NCBI GenBank assembly: GCA_944380355.1
Contig: CALWHJ010000002.1
Span: 64,368 to 128,367, forward strand
Direction of reading: 5' to 3'
Source: an uncultured Christensenellaceae bacterium
GTDB taxonomy: Bacteria; Bacillota; Clostridia; Christensenellales; UBA3700
DNA length: 64,000 nt
The position numbers and the translations under genes are program-made. Positions 44,823 to 53,160 of this stretch are shown here, piece by piece. The first letter of the stretch is position 1; each line of letters starts with the position of its first letter. The notes under the pieces were generated by a model. The model saw only the letters and a list, made by a program, of their open reading frames with translations. It was not told the DNA's origin and searched no databases.

Positions 44823-46214
44823 ATGCTTAAGATTTACAATACGCTCACAAGACAAAAGGAAGAATTCGTACCCGTAGCGCAAGGCAAGGTATCAATGTAC
44901 AGTTGCGGACCTACGGTATACAGTTACGCTCATATCGGCAACCTGAGGACTTATATCTTTATGGATATTTTCAGACGCGTACTCAAATACGACGGCTACA
45001 AACTCAAGGGTGTTATGAACATAACCGACGTAGGACACCTTCTCAGCGACGGCGACGAAGGTGAAGACAAGATGGCTAAGGCGGCGAGAGAACAGAATAA
45101 AACGCCGTGGGAGATTGCCGAGTATTATACGGAGTACTTTTTCAACGACTTCAAGAAGCTCAATATAGGAAAGCCTGAGATAATAGCAAAGGCTACCGAG
45201 CACATACCCGAGATGATAAAGGACGTACAGACGCTTGTTGACAAGGGCTATGCCTACGAGATAGACGACGGAATATATTTCGATATATCCAAATTCCCCG
45301 ACTACGGCAAGCTGTCGCGTCTTAACTTAGAGGAGCAACAGGCGGGAGCGCGAGTCGAGGTAAACTCTCAAAAGCGTCATCCTGCGGATTTTGCGGTATG
45401 GAAGAAGGCTGACCCTCAGCACATAATGCAGTGGGAAAGTCCCTGGGGTATGGGTTATCCCGGCTGGCATATCGAGTGCTCGACTATGAGCAGAAAATAT
45501 CTCGGTTCGCATTTCGATATACACACGGGCGGCGTTGACGCAATCCCCGTGCATCATGAAAACGAGATTGCTCAAAACGAAGCTCTCGAGGGACACAAGA
45601 CCGTCAACTATTGGGTGCACAGCGAGTTTATGCTCGTAGACAACGGCAAAATGTCCAAGAGTCTGGGCAACGTATACCGCATCGACCAGCTCGAAGAGAG
45701 AGGCTACCGCGCGCTCGATTACAGATATTTCTGCCTCAATGCGCATTACAGAAAGAAACTCAATTTTACTTTCGAGGGCATGGACGGCGCGAAGACGTCT
45801 TACTCCAGACTGTTAAGCGTGCTTTATCAGCATAAGACGTCGGACAAGACGACAGACCAAAGCGTGCTCGAGGCTTACAAAAAACAATTTGACGAGGCAA
45901 TCAACGACGACCTCAATATTCCTCTCGCTTTGGGCGTTATGTGGACGATGGTCAAAGAGCCTAAGAGCAAGGATATCTACAAGCTTGCGCTCGAATTCGA
46001 CAAAGTGCTAGGACTATCGCTCGACAAGGCCGCGCCTTCAGAGGAAGAAGAGCAGGATATTCCCGAGGATATAAAGGAACTTGCAGAGAAGAGGTATCAG
46101 GCTAAAAAACAAAAGGACTTTGCAACAGCCGATGCATTGAGAGCTAAGATTTCCGAACAGGGTTACGCCGTACTCGATTCCAAAGACGGATACAAAATAG
46201 TTAAAAACAACTGA
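44823..46214 (+). CDS. cysS: Cysteinyl-tRNA synthetase
   Basis: Charges tRNA-Cys. The class I HIGH motif is AHIGN in CGPTVYSYAHIGNLRTY, KMSKS is intact (NGKMSKSLGN), and the zinc-binding Cys and His residues occur in CGPT, HIECS and HHENEIAQ. The C-terminal DALR-type helical region ends in DSKDGYKIVKN. Length 463 is normal. I chose ATG 44823, which follows GAGGTG; GTG 44817 lies within that ribosome-binding site. With cysE it is under one Cys-type T-box, a common operon in Firmicutes. Confidence 0.97.
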   Translation: MLKIYNTLTRQKEEFVPVAQGKVSMYSCGPTVYSYAHIGNLRTYIFMDIFRRVLKYDGYKLKGVMNITDVGHLLSDGDEGEDKMAKAAREQNKTPWEIAEYYTEYFFNDFKKLNIGKPEIIAKATEHIPEMIKDVQTLVDKGYAYEIDDGIYFDISKFPDYGKLSRLNLEEQQAGARVEVNSQKRHPADFAVWKKADPQHIMQWESPWGMGYPGWHIECSTMSRKYLGSHFDIHTGGVDAIPVHHENEIAQNEALEGHKTVNYWVHSEFMLVDNGKMSKSLGNVYRIDQLEERGYRALDYRYFCLNAHYRKKLNFTFEGMDGAKTSYSRLLSVLYQHKTSDKTTDQSVLEAYKKQFDEAINDDLNIPLALGVMWTMVKEPKSKDIYKLALEFDKVLGLSLDKAAPSEEEEQDIPEDIKELAEKRYQAKKQKDFATADALRAKISEQGYAVLDSKDGYKIVKNN

Positions 46215-46221
46215 TTTCAAG

Positions 46222-46247
46222 AAGCATCCTTTTCAGGGTGCTTTTTT
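46222..46247 (+). terminator. Intrinsic terminator after cysS
   Basis: AAGCATCC/GGGTGCTT stem with a six-base loop and T6. Confidence 0.9.
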
Positions 46248-46295
46248 CGTATTTGTAAAAAAACGCTTACAAACACCCGTTGTGATTTTTTTGCG

Positions 46296-46324
46296 TTGAC
46301 AAGAGTAGGGGGATAGTCTATAAT
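46296..46324 (+). promoter_or_regulatory. Perfect promoter of the lipoprotein gene
   Basis: TTGACA (46296-46301), 17-bp spacer, TATAAT (46319-46324). Confidence 0.8.
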
Positions 46325-46345
46325 GAATTCGAAGAGGAAAAAATT

Positions 46346-47395
46346 ATGAAGAAAATAGTTACTGTAATTTTATTAGTTTTCACAATGGTCGGAATTGTTG
46401 CTTTCGCAGGTTGTACCGACCCCGCTGAGCGCGCCGAAGTGGATTTGACTTTCGACGGATTAGGGCTTGAACCGCCCGAGGATATTGCGTCTGCGGCTAC
46501 TCCCGTTGACCCTTCGAAAATCACTTTGAGCAGCGAAGTCACCACGGACAAGGCAGTACTCGAATCCATAAGATATTTGCTAAAACTTTCCAATCAGAAC
46601 AATATCGATACAGAGTTTTACGCGGCGGCGGCATACGGTACGGGAGAAGCGTATATTCCCAGCGCAAATCTCGTAGGCTCGATGGATACGCGCGAGTGGA
46701 GAATTTACGACCACGGCGAATACTTCTTCGATTCTTACGGACTTGTAGTCGAGGGGTACAGCAAGAAGGATGACGGTTCCAAAGGAGATGTTCCCAGCGG
46801 ATTGGTTAGCCTCATAAGTCAGGTACTCAACTTTACGGAGAGAGTTTATTCTCCCGACAGCCAGACCTTCTACAAACTCAAGGACGGCAAGAGTACGGTA
46901 GATTCCTTCAAGAAGTATCCTTCGCTCGACGCTATAACCTACAAAAAGCCTAAGCCCGAAGTTACGAGTGTGGACGAGTACATAAAGCAAAACTTCTACC
47001 GCAATTCCTTCAAGGATTATATTACCGACGACCTCGATTACGAGGAGTGCGTAACCGAAGGCTCGCTTACCTACGACGAAATCAACGGAATATATACCTT
47101 GACTTGCGAAATCAACTGTGACAACGAAATAGCTCTCGACTTGTCCATACAGAGCATGAAAAAGAGTGCGAGCACGGATATTTTCAAGTATGCCAAAAAG
47201 TCGCTCGTTATAGAGATTTGGGAATGCGGACTTATCAGAAAGTACCTCAACGACAACAGATGGGAGGCAGAACTTCTCGGTTACTTGGAAGGTTCTAGCG
47301 AAAACTATTACGAGCAGATATTCGCATACGACAAGAGTCTTATAGAGGTAATGCAAGTTTCCGACGAAATCAAAAATGCCGTAATGGGAAAATAA
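46346..47395 (+). CDS. Lipoprotein of unknown function
   Basis: A 349-residue protein with a lipoprotein signal (KKIVTVILLVFTMVGIVAFAGC; lipid would be added at Cys22). The mature part is acidic, with many Asp/Tyr and repeated beta-like segments, and no enzyme motif I know. It could be a solute-binding or LppX/LolA-like carrier, but nothing decides this. GAGGAA precedes the ATG and a consensus promoter lies upstream. It is monocistronic, ending against the convergent cvpA gene with a shared terminator. Confidence 0.75.
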   Translation: MKKIVTVILLVFTMVGIVAFAGCTDPAERAEVDLTFDGLGLEPPEDIASAATPVDPSKITLSSEVTTDKAVLESIRYLLKLSNQNNIDTEFYAAAAYGTGEAYIPSANLVGSMDTREWRIYDHGEYFFDSYGLVVEGYSKKDDGSKGDVPSGLVSLISQVLNFTERVYSPDSQTFYKLKDGKSTVDSFKKYPSLDAITYKKPKPEVTSVDEYIKQNFYRNSFKDYITDDLDYEECVTEGSLTYDEINGIYTLTCEINCDNEIALDLSIQSMKKSASTDIFKYAKKSLVIEIWECGLIRKYLNDNRWEAELLGYLEGSSENYYEQIFAYDKSLIEVMQVSDEIKNAVMGK

Positions 47396-47480
47396 TTTTC
47401 TTAGTGTCAGCGTAAAGATTTTTCAATTATCAATTATTAATTATTAATCAACATTATTAATCAACGCGCAACAATAACAA

Positions 47481-47509
47481 AAAAAAGGACTGCAGTCGCA
47501 GTCCTTTTT
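47481..47509. terminator. Bidirectional terminator between lipoprotein and cvpA
   Basis: AAAAAGGACTGC/GCAGTCCTTTTT stem with a four-base loop, A-tract on one side and T-tract on the other, between convergent genes. Confidence 0.9.
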
Positions 47510-47535
47510 GAACGTCAGTATTGAAGTAGAGGAGA

Positions 47536-48138
47536 TTAAATTCCTATAAGGCTTCCTATTGCCCTAGCCGTTTGTTGTACGTCGCCGCTTGCCGAATCCC
47601 CTTTGAAGCCGTTGATAAACTTGTCAAACACGCCGCCCTCCTTTGCAAGAGCTTCCATAAAGGAATTGAAGAGGTTGTTGGAAACAAGCCATCTCGAAAA
47701 CGCGTCTTTTTCTGAATTCTCTATAACCGACTTCATAGCTTCCGTATCTCTGAAAATATTGATAACGTATCCTATGAGGATGAGGAATACCAGTCCTATA
47801 AAGCCGTAAAGCAATGCGCCGAATACTCTGTTGGCAGGACCGAGAGGGGATTTTTCCACGCGCTTGTTTATAAGCCACGCGATTATCGAAAATACTACTA
47901 TGCACACTATTGCCACTATAAGCGCGCTTACGCCCGATACTATACCGGGGTGTACGTTCTTGTCCTTAAAAGCGGATTCGTTGAGACTGTTGGCAATAGG
48001 AGGAGTAAGCAGTACCGTTATAAGCGAAGTACCGCCTGCAATCAGTAATTTCAAAAGTGCTTGTACAATGCCCTTAAACGCGCCTACTATTATGCAGACG
48101 ATGAGGACAATCAAAGATAAAATTGTAATATACGACAT
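47536..48138 (-). CDS. CvpA family membrane protein
   Basis: A 200-residue protein with four hydrophobic helices, typical of the CvpA/colicin V production family (IVGAFKGIVQALLKLL in the first helix, RVFGALLYGFIGLVFLILIG in the last). Members affect envelope robustness and, in Firmicutes, are often uncharacterised. The last about 65 residues are soluble. GAGGTGCG-type ribosome-binding site precedes the ATG. Monocistronic. Confidence 0.78.
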   Translation of the reverse strand: MSYITILSLIVLIVCIIVGAFKGIVQALLKLLIAGGTSLITVLLTPPIANSLNESAFKDKNVHPGIVSGVSALIVAIVCIVVFSIIAWLINKRVEKSPLGPANRVFGALLYGFIGLVFLILIGYVINIFRDTEAMKSVIENSEKDAFSRWLVSNNLFNSFMEALAKEGGVFDKFINGFKGDSASGDVQQTARAIGSLIGI

Positions 48139-48333
48139 AATATACGCACCTCTTTATCCTTAGACTTTCTCAGAACAAGCCTGTTCTTAACTTGATTATA
48201 ACCGCATTTTAATATTTTGTCAAACTTTAACATTTTTATAAAACCGATTTTACTTTTCCTATGAGTTTGCGCGTATTTTGCAAAATAAAGGCATAAAAGA
48301 ATAAAACGCGCTGCGCTGTCTACAATTAATGAT

Positions 48334-48786
48334 ATGGAAAATCTTGTATTTTTATGTTTAGGCACAACCAAAATCAGCGGAGACAGTATAGGACCGAAGG
48401 TGGGCGACAGGCTCAAAGAGATGAATATCGGCGCGTACGTATACGGTGACACGCGTCGTCAGGTAACGTCAATAAACGTCGAAGACTATGTGGCAATGCT
48501 CAAAAAGCGTCACTCGGGCGACAGAATAATCGCCGTGGATTCGGCACTCGGCAAGAGCGCGGATATAGGTAAAATCAAAATTACCGACGCGGGCGTAAAG
48601 CCGGGCGGAGCTTTCAACAAAACGCGTGAAAGAGTGGGGGATATGGGCATACTCGCGGTCGTGGGAGACAGTGAAAAAGACAGGCTCGACCAACTCAGAA
48701 ACAGCTCTTCCGCACTTGTGGACGAGCTGGTCGAAAAGGTAGTGGGTTACGCGTTGACCTATGCCGACGATATGCGTTTTTTGTGA
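48334..48786 (+). CDS. yyaC: YyaC-type spore protease-like protein (DUF1256)
   Basis: A 150-residue relative of the germination protease GPR. LCLGTTKISGDSIGPKVGDR at the N-terminus and IIAVDSALGKSADIGKIKIT, followed by GGAFNKTRERVGDMGILAVV, match the YyaC/DUF1256 pattern. In Bacillus it is a sporulation-associated protein of uncertain role. Its presence suggests a spore-forming ancestry. The ribosome-binding site is weak. It lies just before ftsH, which has its own promoter. Confidence 0.82.
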   Translation: MENLVFLCLGTTKISGDSIGPKVGDRLKEMNIGAYVYGDTRRQVTSINVEDYVAMLKKRHSGDRIIAVDSALGKSADIGKIKITDAGVKPGGAFNKTRERVGDMGILAVVGDSEKDRLDQLRNSSSALVDELVEKVVGYALTYADDMRFL

Positions 48787-48845
48787 TTTTTACGCGCCGT
48801 AAACCAAATATTTACAATTCTTTACAAAGGAAATTAAATCTTGTG

Positions 48846-48917
48846 TTGACTATCACATAAATTTTTTATATAATAGTAACGATAGTTTTTAACTAAACGG
48901 CGTCGGCATTTTTTGCC
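48846..48917 (+). promoter_or_regulatory. ftsH promoter and hairpin beside the ribosome-binding site
   Basis: TTGACT (48846-48851), 17-bp spacer, TATAAT (48869-48874). A perfect hairpin TCGGCA-TTTTT-TGCCGA sits at 48903-48919 immediately before GGAGG and the GTG start; it could mask the ribosome-binding site by stacking but has no T-tract after it. Confidence 0.65.
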
Positions 48918-48931
48918 GAATGGAGGAAAAA

Positions 48932-51187
48932 GTGAACAAAAAAGCATTGATAGGCAGATACGTCGTGCTCGCGTTGAGCGTAGTACTTATAATCGTGCTC
49001 GTATACTTTATGTTTTTCAACAGCAAGCCTGTGGAAATCGCATACAGCAACGACGTCAGCGGCGACAATCAGGGTCTTATCCAGCGTATAGAAGCGGGCA
49101 ACATATCCGCACTTTATATCGAGTCCTACCGCGTTTACGCTCTCAAGGGCGACGCGTCGCAAAAGGAAATAGAGGCGTTTTACAACAACCCTACCAAGAA
49201 GGCTACCTACGTAGCCGCGATAGACTACCGCACGGACTTCAAAGAATATCTCGAAAAACTCAGAGATGAACAAGCAGGACCGGACGGAACGGGTACGGTT
49301 ACCGTGCCTCAGTACGTATTCAACGACCCCAACTCGGGAGTTAATCTCAGCTCTTTGATTTTCCCTATACTCGCGCTCATACTGTGTGCGATCGTGGTAT
49401 TCATAATCTTCAGACAAAACGCAAGTTCCAACCGTCAGGCTCTCAACTTCGGCAAGACCAAGGCGCGTTTGAATATGAATGTATCCGTAAGATTTACGGA
49501 TGTTGCGGGAGCTGAGGAAGAGAAAGAGGAACTCAAGGAAATCGTAGAATTCCTCAAAGACCCCAAGAAATTCCTTGCGCTCGGTGCAAGAATACCCAAG
49601 GGCGTTTTGCTCGTAGGCCCTCCCGGAACAGGTAAGACGCTGTTTGCCAAAGCGGTAGCGGGCGAATCCAACGTACCTTTCTTCTCTATAAGCGGTTCGG
49701 ACTTCGTGGAGATGTTCGTAGGTACGGGTGCTGCGAGAGTAAGAGACTTGTTTGACCAAGCCAAGAAAAATATGCCTTGTATCGTGTTTATCGACGAAAT
49801 AGACGCGGTGGGCAGACAGAGAGGTTCGGGCTTGGGCGGCGGACACGACGAAAGAGAGCAGACGCTCAACCAGTTGCTCGTTCAGATGGACGGCTTCGAG
49901 AAAAACGAAGGCATTATCATAATGGCAGCTACCAACAGAGCGGACATACTCGACCCCGCGCTTTTGAGACCGGGCAGATTTGACAGACAGATATACGTCA
50001 ACGTACCCGACGTTAAGGGCAGAGAGGAAATTCTCAAAGTACATTCGAGAAACAAACCTCTTGCCGACGACGTATCCTTCAAAATTCTTGCGAGAATGAC
50101 GAGCGGTTTCAGCGGTGCAGACCTCGAAAATCTGCTCAACGAGGCGGCTATTCTTGCGGCAAGAGCCAACAGAAAAGTCATCATTATGGAAGATATCCTC
50201 GAGGGTATCAACAAAGTTATTGCAGGACCTCAGAAGAAGAGCAGAGTAGTCACGGACAGCGACAAGAGAATTACCGCTTATCACGAGTCGGGACACGCGA
50301 TTATCGGCAAACTTTTGGAAAATTGCGACGACGTACAGGAAGTCAGTATTATCCCCAGAGGTATGGCGGCGGGCTATACTCTTACCCGTCCAGACAACGA
50401 CGACAGCCACGTTACGCGTAACAAGCTCATAGATATGATTACGATGATGCTCGGCGGAAGAGCGGCTGAAGAAATCGTAATTCACGATATATCCACAGGC
50501 GCGTCAAACGATATCGAAAGAGCAAGCAACATTGCCAAGAAGATGGTTACACAGTGGGGTATGTCCAAGGCGATAGGCAATATGTATCTCGGCGGCGACA
50601 AGGAAGTATTCCTCGGCAGAGATTACGGTACTACGCACTCTTACAGTGAGGATCTCGGCGGCATTATAGACAACGAAATCAAGAAAATTCTCGACGACTG
50701 CTACAAGAGAGCACTAGACATCTTGCAGAAAAACCGTAAGATAATGGATAATATGGTCAAGGTGCTTTTTGAGAAAGACACGATTTATACCGAGGAAGTC
50801 AATATGCTCTTTGACGGTAAGAGCGCCGAAGACGTAATTGCTTTCATCGACGAAAAACAGGCTAAGAAAGAGACCTACAAAAAGGACGCTTTCAAGAGCG
50901 AAAGCGTAAAGGTCAATATCGTGCCCGAAACGCCCGAGAGTCAAAAGCCCGAGAGCGAGGTAAGCGAAAAGACGCAAGAGGGCGCAGAGGACAATGCTTT
51001 TGAAAAATCTCAAGCAGTCGAAGAAAAGGTCGAAGAGAAGGCTGAAAAGCAAGAAGAAAAGCCTTCGACCGCTACGGTTGAAAAACGCGCTTCCGCTTCA
51101 AGAAAGACGACCTCGAGTGCGGCTAAAAAAACCGCAGGCAAGAAGACGTCGGACAGTGGCAAGAAAGAGGACGGAAAAGAAGAATAA
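48932..51187 (+). CDS. ftsH: ATP-dependent zinc metalloprotease FtsH
   Basis: A membrane AAA protease that degrades misfolded membrane and short-lived cytosolic proteins. Two transmembrane helices (about residues 8-28 and 140-160) flank the external domain. The AAA domain has Walker A GPPGTGKT (near 229), Walker [13 protein letters not shown] and the [22 protein letters not shown]; the zinc site is HESGH (near 450) with the third ligand further on. The start is GTG 48932, 6 bases after GGAGG; ATG 48920 overlaps the ribosome-binding site. The last about 120 residues form a Lys/Glu/Ala/Ser-rich tail ([20 protein letters not shown]) unusual for the family. Confidence 0.95.
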   Translation: MNKKALIGRYVVLALSVVLIIVLVYFMFFNSKPVEIAYSNDVSGDNQGLIQRIEAGNISALYIESYRVYALKGDASQKEIEAFYNNPTKKATYVAAIDYRTDFKEYLEKLRDEQAGPDGTGTVTVPQYVFNDPNSGVNLSSLIFPILALILCAIVVFIIFRQNASSNRQALNFGKTKARLNMNVSVRFTDVAGAEEEKEELKEIVEFLKDPKKFLALGARIPKGVLLVGPPGTGKTLFAKAVAGESNVPFFSISGSDFVEMFVGTGAARVRDLFDQAKKNMPCIVFIDEIDAVGRQRGSGLGGGHDEREQTLNQLLVQMDGFEKNEGIIIMAATNRADILDPALLRPGRFDRQIYVNVPDVKGREEILKVHSRNKPLADDVSFKILARMTSGFSGADLENLLNEAAILAARANRKVIIMEDILEGINKVIAGPQKKSRVVTDSDKRITAYHESGHAIIGKLLENCDDVQEVSIIPRGMAAGYTLTRPDNDDSHVTRNKLIDMITMMLGGRAAEEIVIHDISTGASNDIERASNIAKKMVTQWGMSKAIGNMYLGGDKEVFLGRDYGTTHSYSEDLGGIIDNEIKKILDDCYKRALDILQKNRKIMDNMVKVLFEKDTIYTEEVNMLFDGKSAEDVIAFIDEKQAKKETYKKDAFKSESVKVNIVPETPESQKPESEVSEKTQEGAEDNAFEKSQAVEEKVEEKAEKQEEKPSTATVEKRASASRKTTSSAAKKTAGKKTSDSGKKEDGKEE

Positions 51188-51202
51188 CTGTATAAGCTCA
51201 GA

Positions 51203-51231
51203 AAAAAAAGACGGGTTAGCCCGTCTTTTTT
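51203..51231 (+). terminator. Intrinsic terminator after ftsH
   Basis: AGACGGG/CCCGTCT stem with a four-base loop, flanked by A and T runs. Confidence 0.9.
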
Positions 51232-51317
51232 ATGTTCGAAAAAGTTGGGTTTTTTCTTATTGATTTTACGGAAAAGCAAAAAATTTGTACGATTAATAAG
51301 TGCCGCTTAAATGATTA

Positions 51318-51346
51318 TTTACAAAATACTTTATATATGATATAAT
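51318..51346 (+). promoter_or_regulatory. Promoter of the fucosidase gene
   Basis: TTTACA (51318-51323), 17-bp spacer, TATAAT (51341-51346), 45 bases before ATG 51391. Confidence 0.6.
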
Positions 51347-51390
51347 TAATTCATCAAATAAATTTTTATAAATTTTTCAGTAAGGGATTT

Positions 51391-52962
51391 ATGAGAAAAA
51401 AAGGATTGATTTATATTGCTGGGGTAACAGTTATGGCTATTTGTATACTCTTTTCAGGATGTAAGAATTACAATTATTACGAAGTACCCACAAAGACTTA
51501 TAAAGAGGGAGAAGAATTTCTCGAGGGTTGCGGCAATACCAACAACGGCTATGACAAAGAGAGCGAAGAGGTTGACAGACTTATAAGCGTTACGCCTTCG
51601 CAAAGACAGCTCGACTATATGGAAATGGAGTATTACAACTTCATTCACTTCGGTATGAATACTATGACGGGCAAAGAATGGGGCAAGGGCAACGAAGACC
51701 CTGCGAAGTTTAATCCCGAAAAACTCGATACCGACCAGTGGTGCGAGATACTCAAGGCGTCGGGCAGCAAAGGCGTTATAATCACGGCAAAACATCACGA
51801 CGGTTTTTGTCTGTGGCAGACGGAGACTACCGAGCACAGCATAAAAAACAGTCCTTATAAGGACGGCAACGGAGATATAGTCGGCGAGCTTGCAGCAAGC
51901 TGTAAAAAATACGGGCTTAAGATGGGTATATACCTTTCTCCCTGGGATATGAACGCAGAGTGTTACGGCACCAACGCGTACAACGATTTTTACAAAGCGC
52001 AGCTTACAGAACTTCTTGACGGAAGATACGGCGAGATATTCTGCGTATGGATGGACGGCGCGCTGGGAGAAGAGGCAGAACTCGACAAGGATTTTGCCTA
52101 CGACATAGAGGGCTATGAGGAGCTTATTCAGCAGTTGCAGCCTAATTGCATTACGGCTATACAGGGCAGCGACGTAAGATGGGTAGGCAACGAGGCAGGA
52201 ATTGCACGCGAGAGCGAATGGAGCGTAGTCAGCGTAAGCAACGCGGCGAGCGACAACTTCCAGACTAGCGAGGACGGCGCGGACGAGTTGCAGAAAGTCA
52301 GCGACGAGGACAGAGATTTGGGTAGCCGCGAGCTTTTGGAAAAATATCAGGATTTGGCGTGGAGACCTGCGGAAGTTGACGTAAGCATAAGAAAAGGTTG
52401 GTTCTATCACTGGAATCAAAGCCCCAAGAAGCTTGACCATCTCTTGCAGATTTACTATACGTCAGTAGGCGGCAACAGCAGTCTTTTGCTCAACGTACCG
52501 CCCAATAAAGACGGTTTGATTAGCAAGAAAGACGAAGAGGTGTTGAGGGCTTTCGGCAAGGCTATCGCCGACAGCAAGGCAAATCCCGTAGCGGTAGAAA
52601 GAATAGAAGTCGGCGACAATAATTCTACCGAGGCAAAGAGCGAGCTTAACGCACTTCTCAACAGCGAAAGAGACGGCTATACTTTCGAAGACGACGAATA
52701 CATTCTCGACTTCCATCTCAAAGAGAGCGTGAGTATAACGCGTTTCGACATCAGAGAAGACGTGAGATCTTCTCAGAGAGTAGAGGAATTCGAGGTGTGG
52801 ATAAAAGTCGGAGATAAATGGCAGATTATCGGCGACAGTACGGTAATAGGCAACAGACGCACTCTCGTATTCAAGGATTTGCCCAAGACAAATCTAGTAA
52901 GAATCACGATAAAGCAATCGCGCTCCGTACCCGTCATAAGAAGCGTTGAGTTGTACGCCTAA
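51391..52962 (+). CDS. GH29 alpha-L-fucosidase-like lipoprotein
   Basis: A 523-residue surface enzyme. A lipoprotein signal ends in LFSGC (Cys about 24). The GH29 barrel follows: NFIHFGMNTMTGKEWG, GVIITAKHHDGFCLWQT, GIYLSPWDMN, and the nucleophile region FCVWMDGALG (Asp near residue 221). A C-terminal F5/8-type or CBM32-like beta-sandwich (about residues 430-523) probably binds sugar. It removes terminal fucose from glycans, which fits a host-associated or mucin/plant-glycan niche. AGTAAGGG is the ribosome-binding site. A GH38-like gene follows on the same strand. Confidence 0.9.
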   Translation: MRKKGLIYIAGVTVMAICILFSGCKNYNYYEVPTKTYKEGEEFLEGCGNTNNGYDKESEEVDRLISVTPSQRQLDYMEMEYYNFIHFGMNTMTGKEWGKGNEDPAKFNPEKLDTDQWCEILKASGSKGVIITAKHHDGFCLWQTETTEHSIKNSPYKDGNGDIVGELAASCKKYGLKMGIYLSPWDMNAECYGTNAYNDFYKAQLTELLDGRYGEIFCVWMDGALGEEAELDKDFAYDIEGYEELIQQLQPNCITAIQGSDVRWVGNEAGIARESEWSVVSVSNAASDNFQTSEDGADELQKVSDEDRDLGSRELLEKYQDLAWRPAEVDVSIRKGWFYHWNQSPKKLDHLLQIYYTSVGGNSSLLLNVPPNKDGLISKKDEEVLRAFGKAIADSKANPVAVERIEVGDNNSTEAKSELNALLNSERDGYTFEDDEYILDFHLKESVSITRFDIREDVRSSQRVEEFEVWIKVGDKWQIIGDSTVIGNRRTLVFKDLPKTNLVRITIKQSRSVPVIRSVELYA

Positions 52963-53031
52963 TCTTACAAACGACATTGTACGACACGTTCGGGTTATGC
53001 TCGGCAGACACGTAATCTGAACCGATACTAT

Positions 53032-53056
53032 ATACCGCGTCTTACGGGCGCGGTAT
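53032..53056 (+). terminator. Hairpin terminator after the fucosidase gene
   Basis: ATACCGCG/CGCGGTAT stem (53032-53039 with 53049-53056) followed by AT-rich sequence with T5. Confidence 0.7.
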
Positions 53057-53075
53057 TAAATTTTTATTTCCCCTC

Positions 53076-53104
53076 TTGTATAAGGGGAGCATTTGTGATA
53101 AAAT
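53076..53104 (+). promoter_or_regulatory. Promoter of the GH38-like gene
   Basis: TTGTAT (53076-53081), 17-bp spacer, TAAAAT (53099-53104), 56 bases before ATG 53161. Confidence 0.55.
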
Positions 53105-53160
53105 GATTATACGGTCTTAAGGCATTATGCCCTGAGACTTGTTCAAAAGAAGGGAAGATT

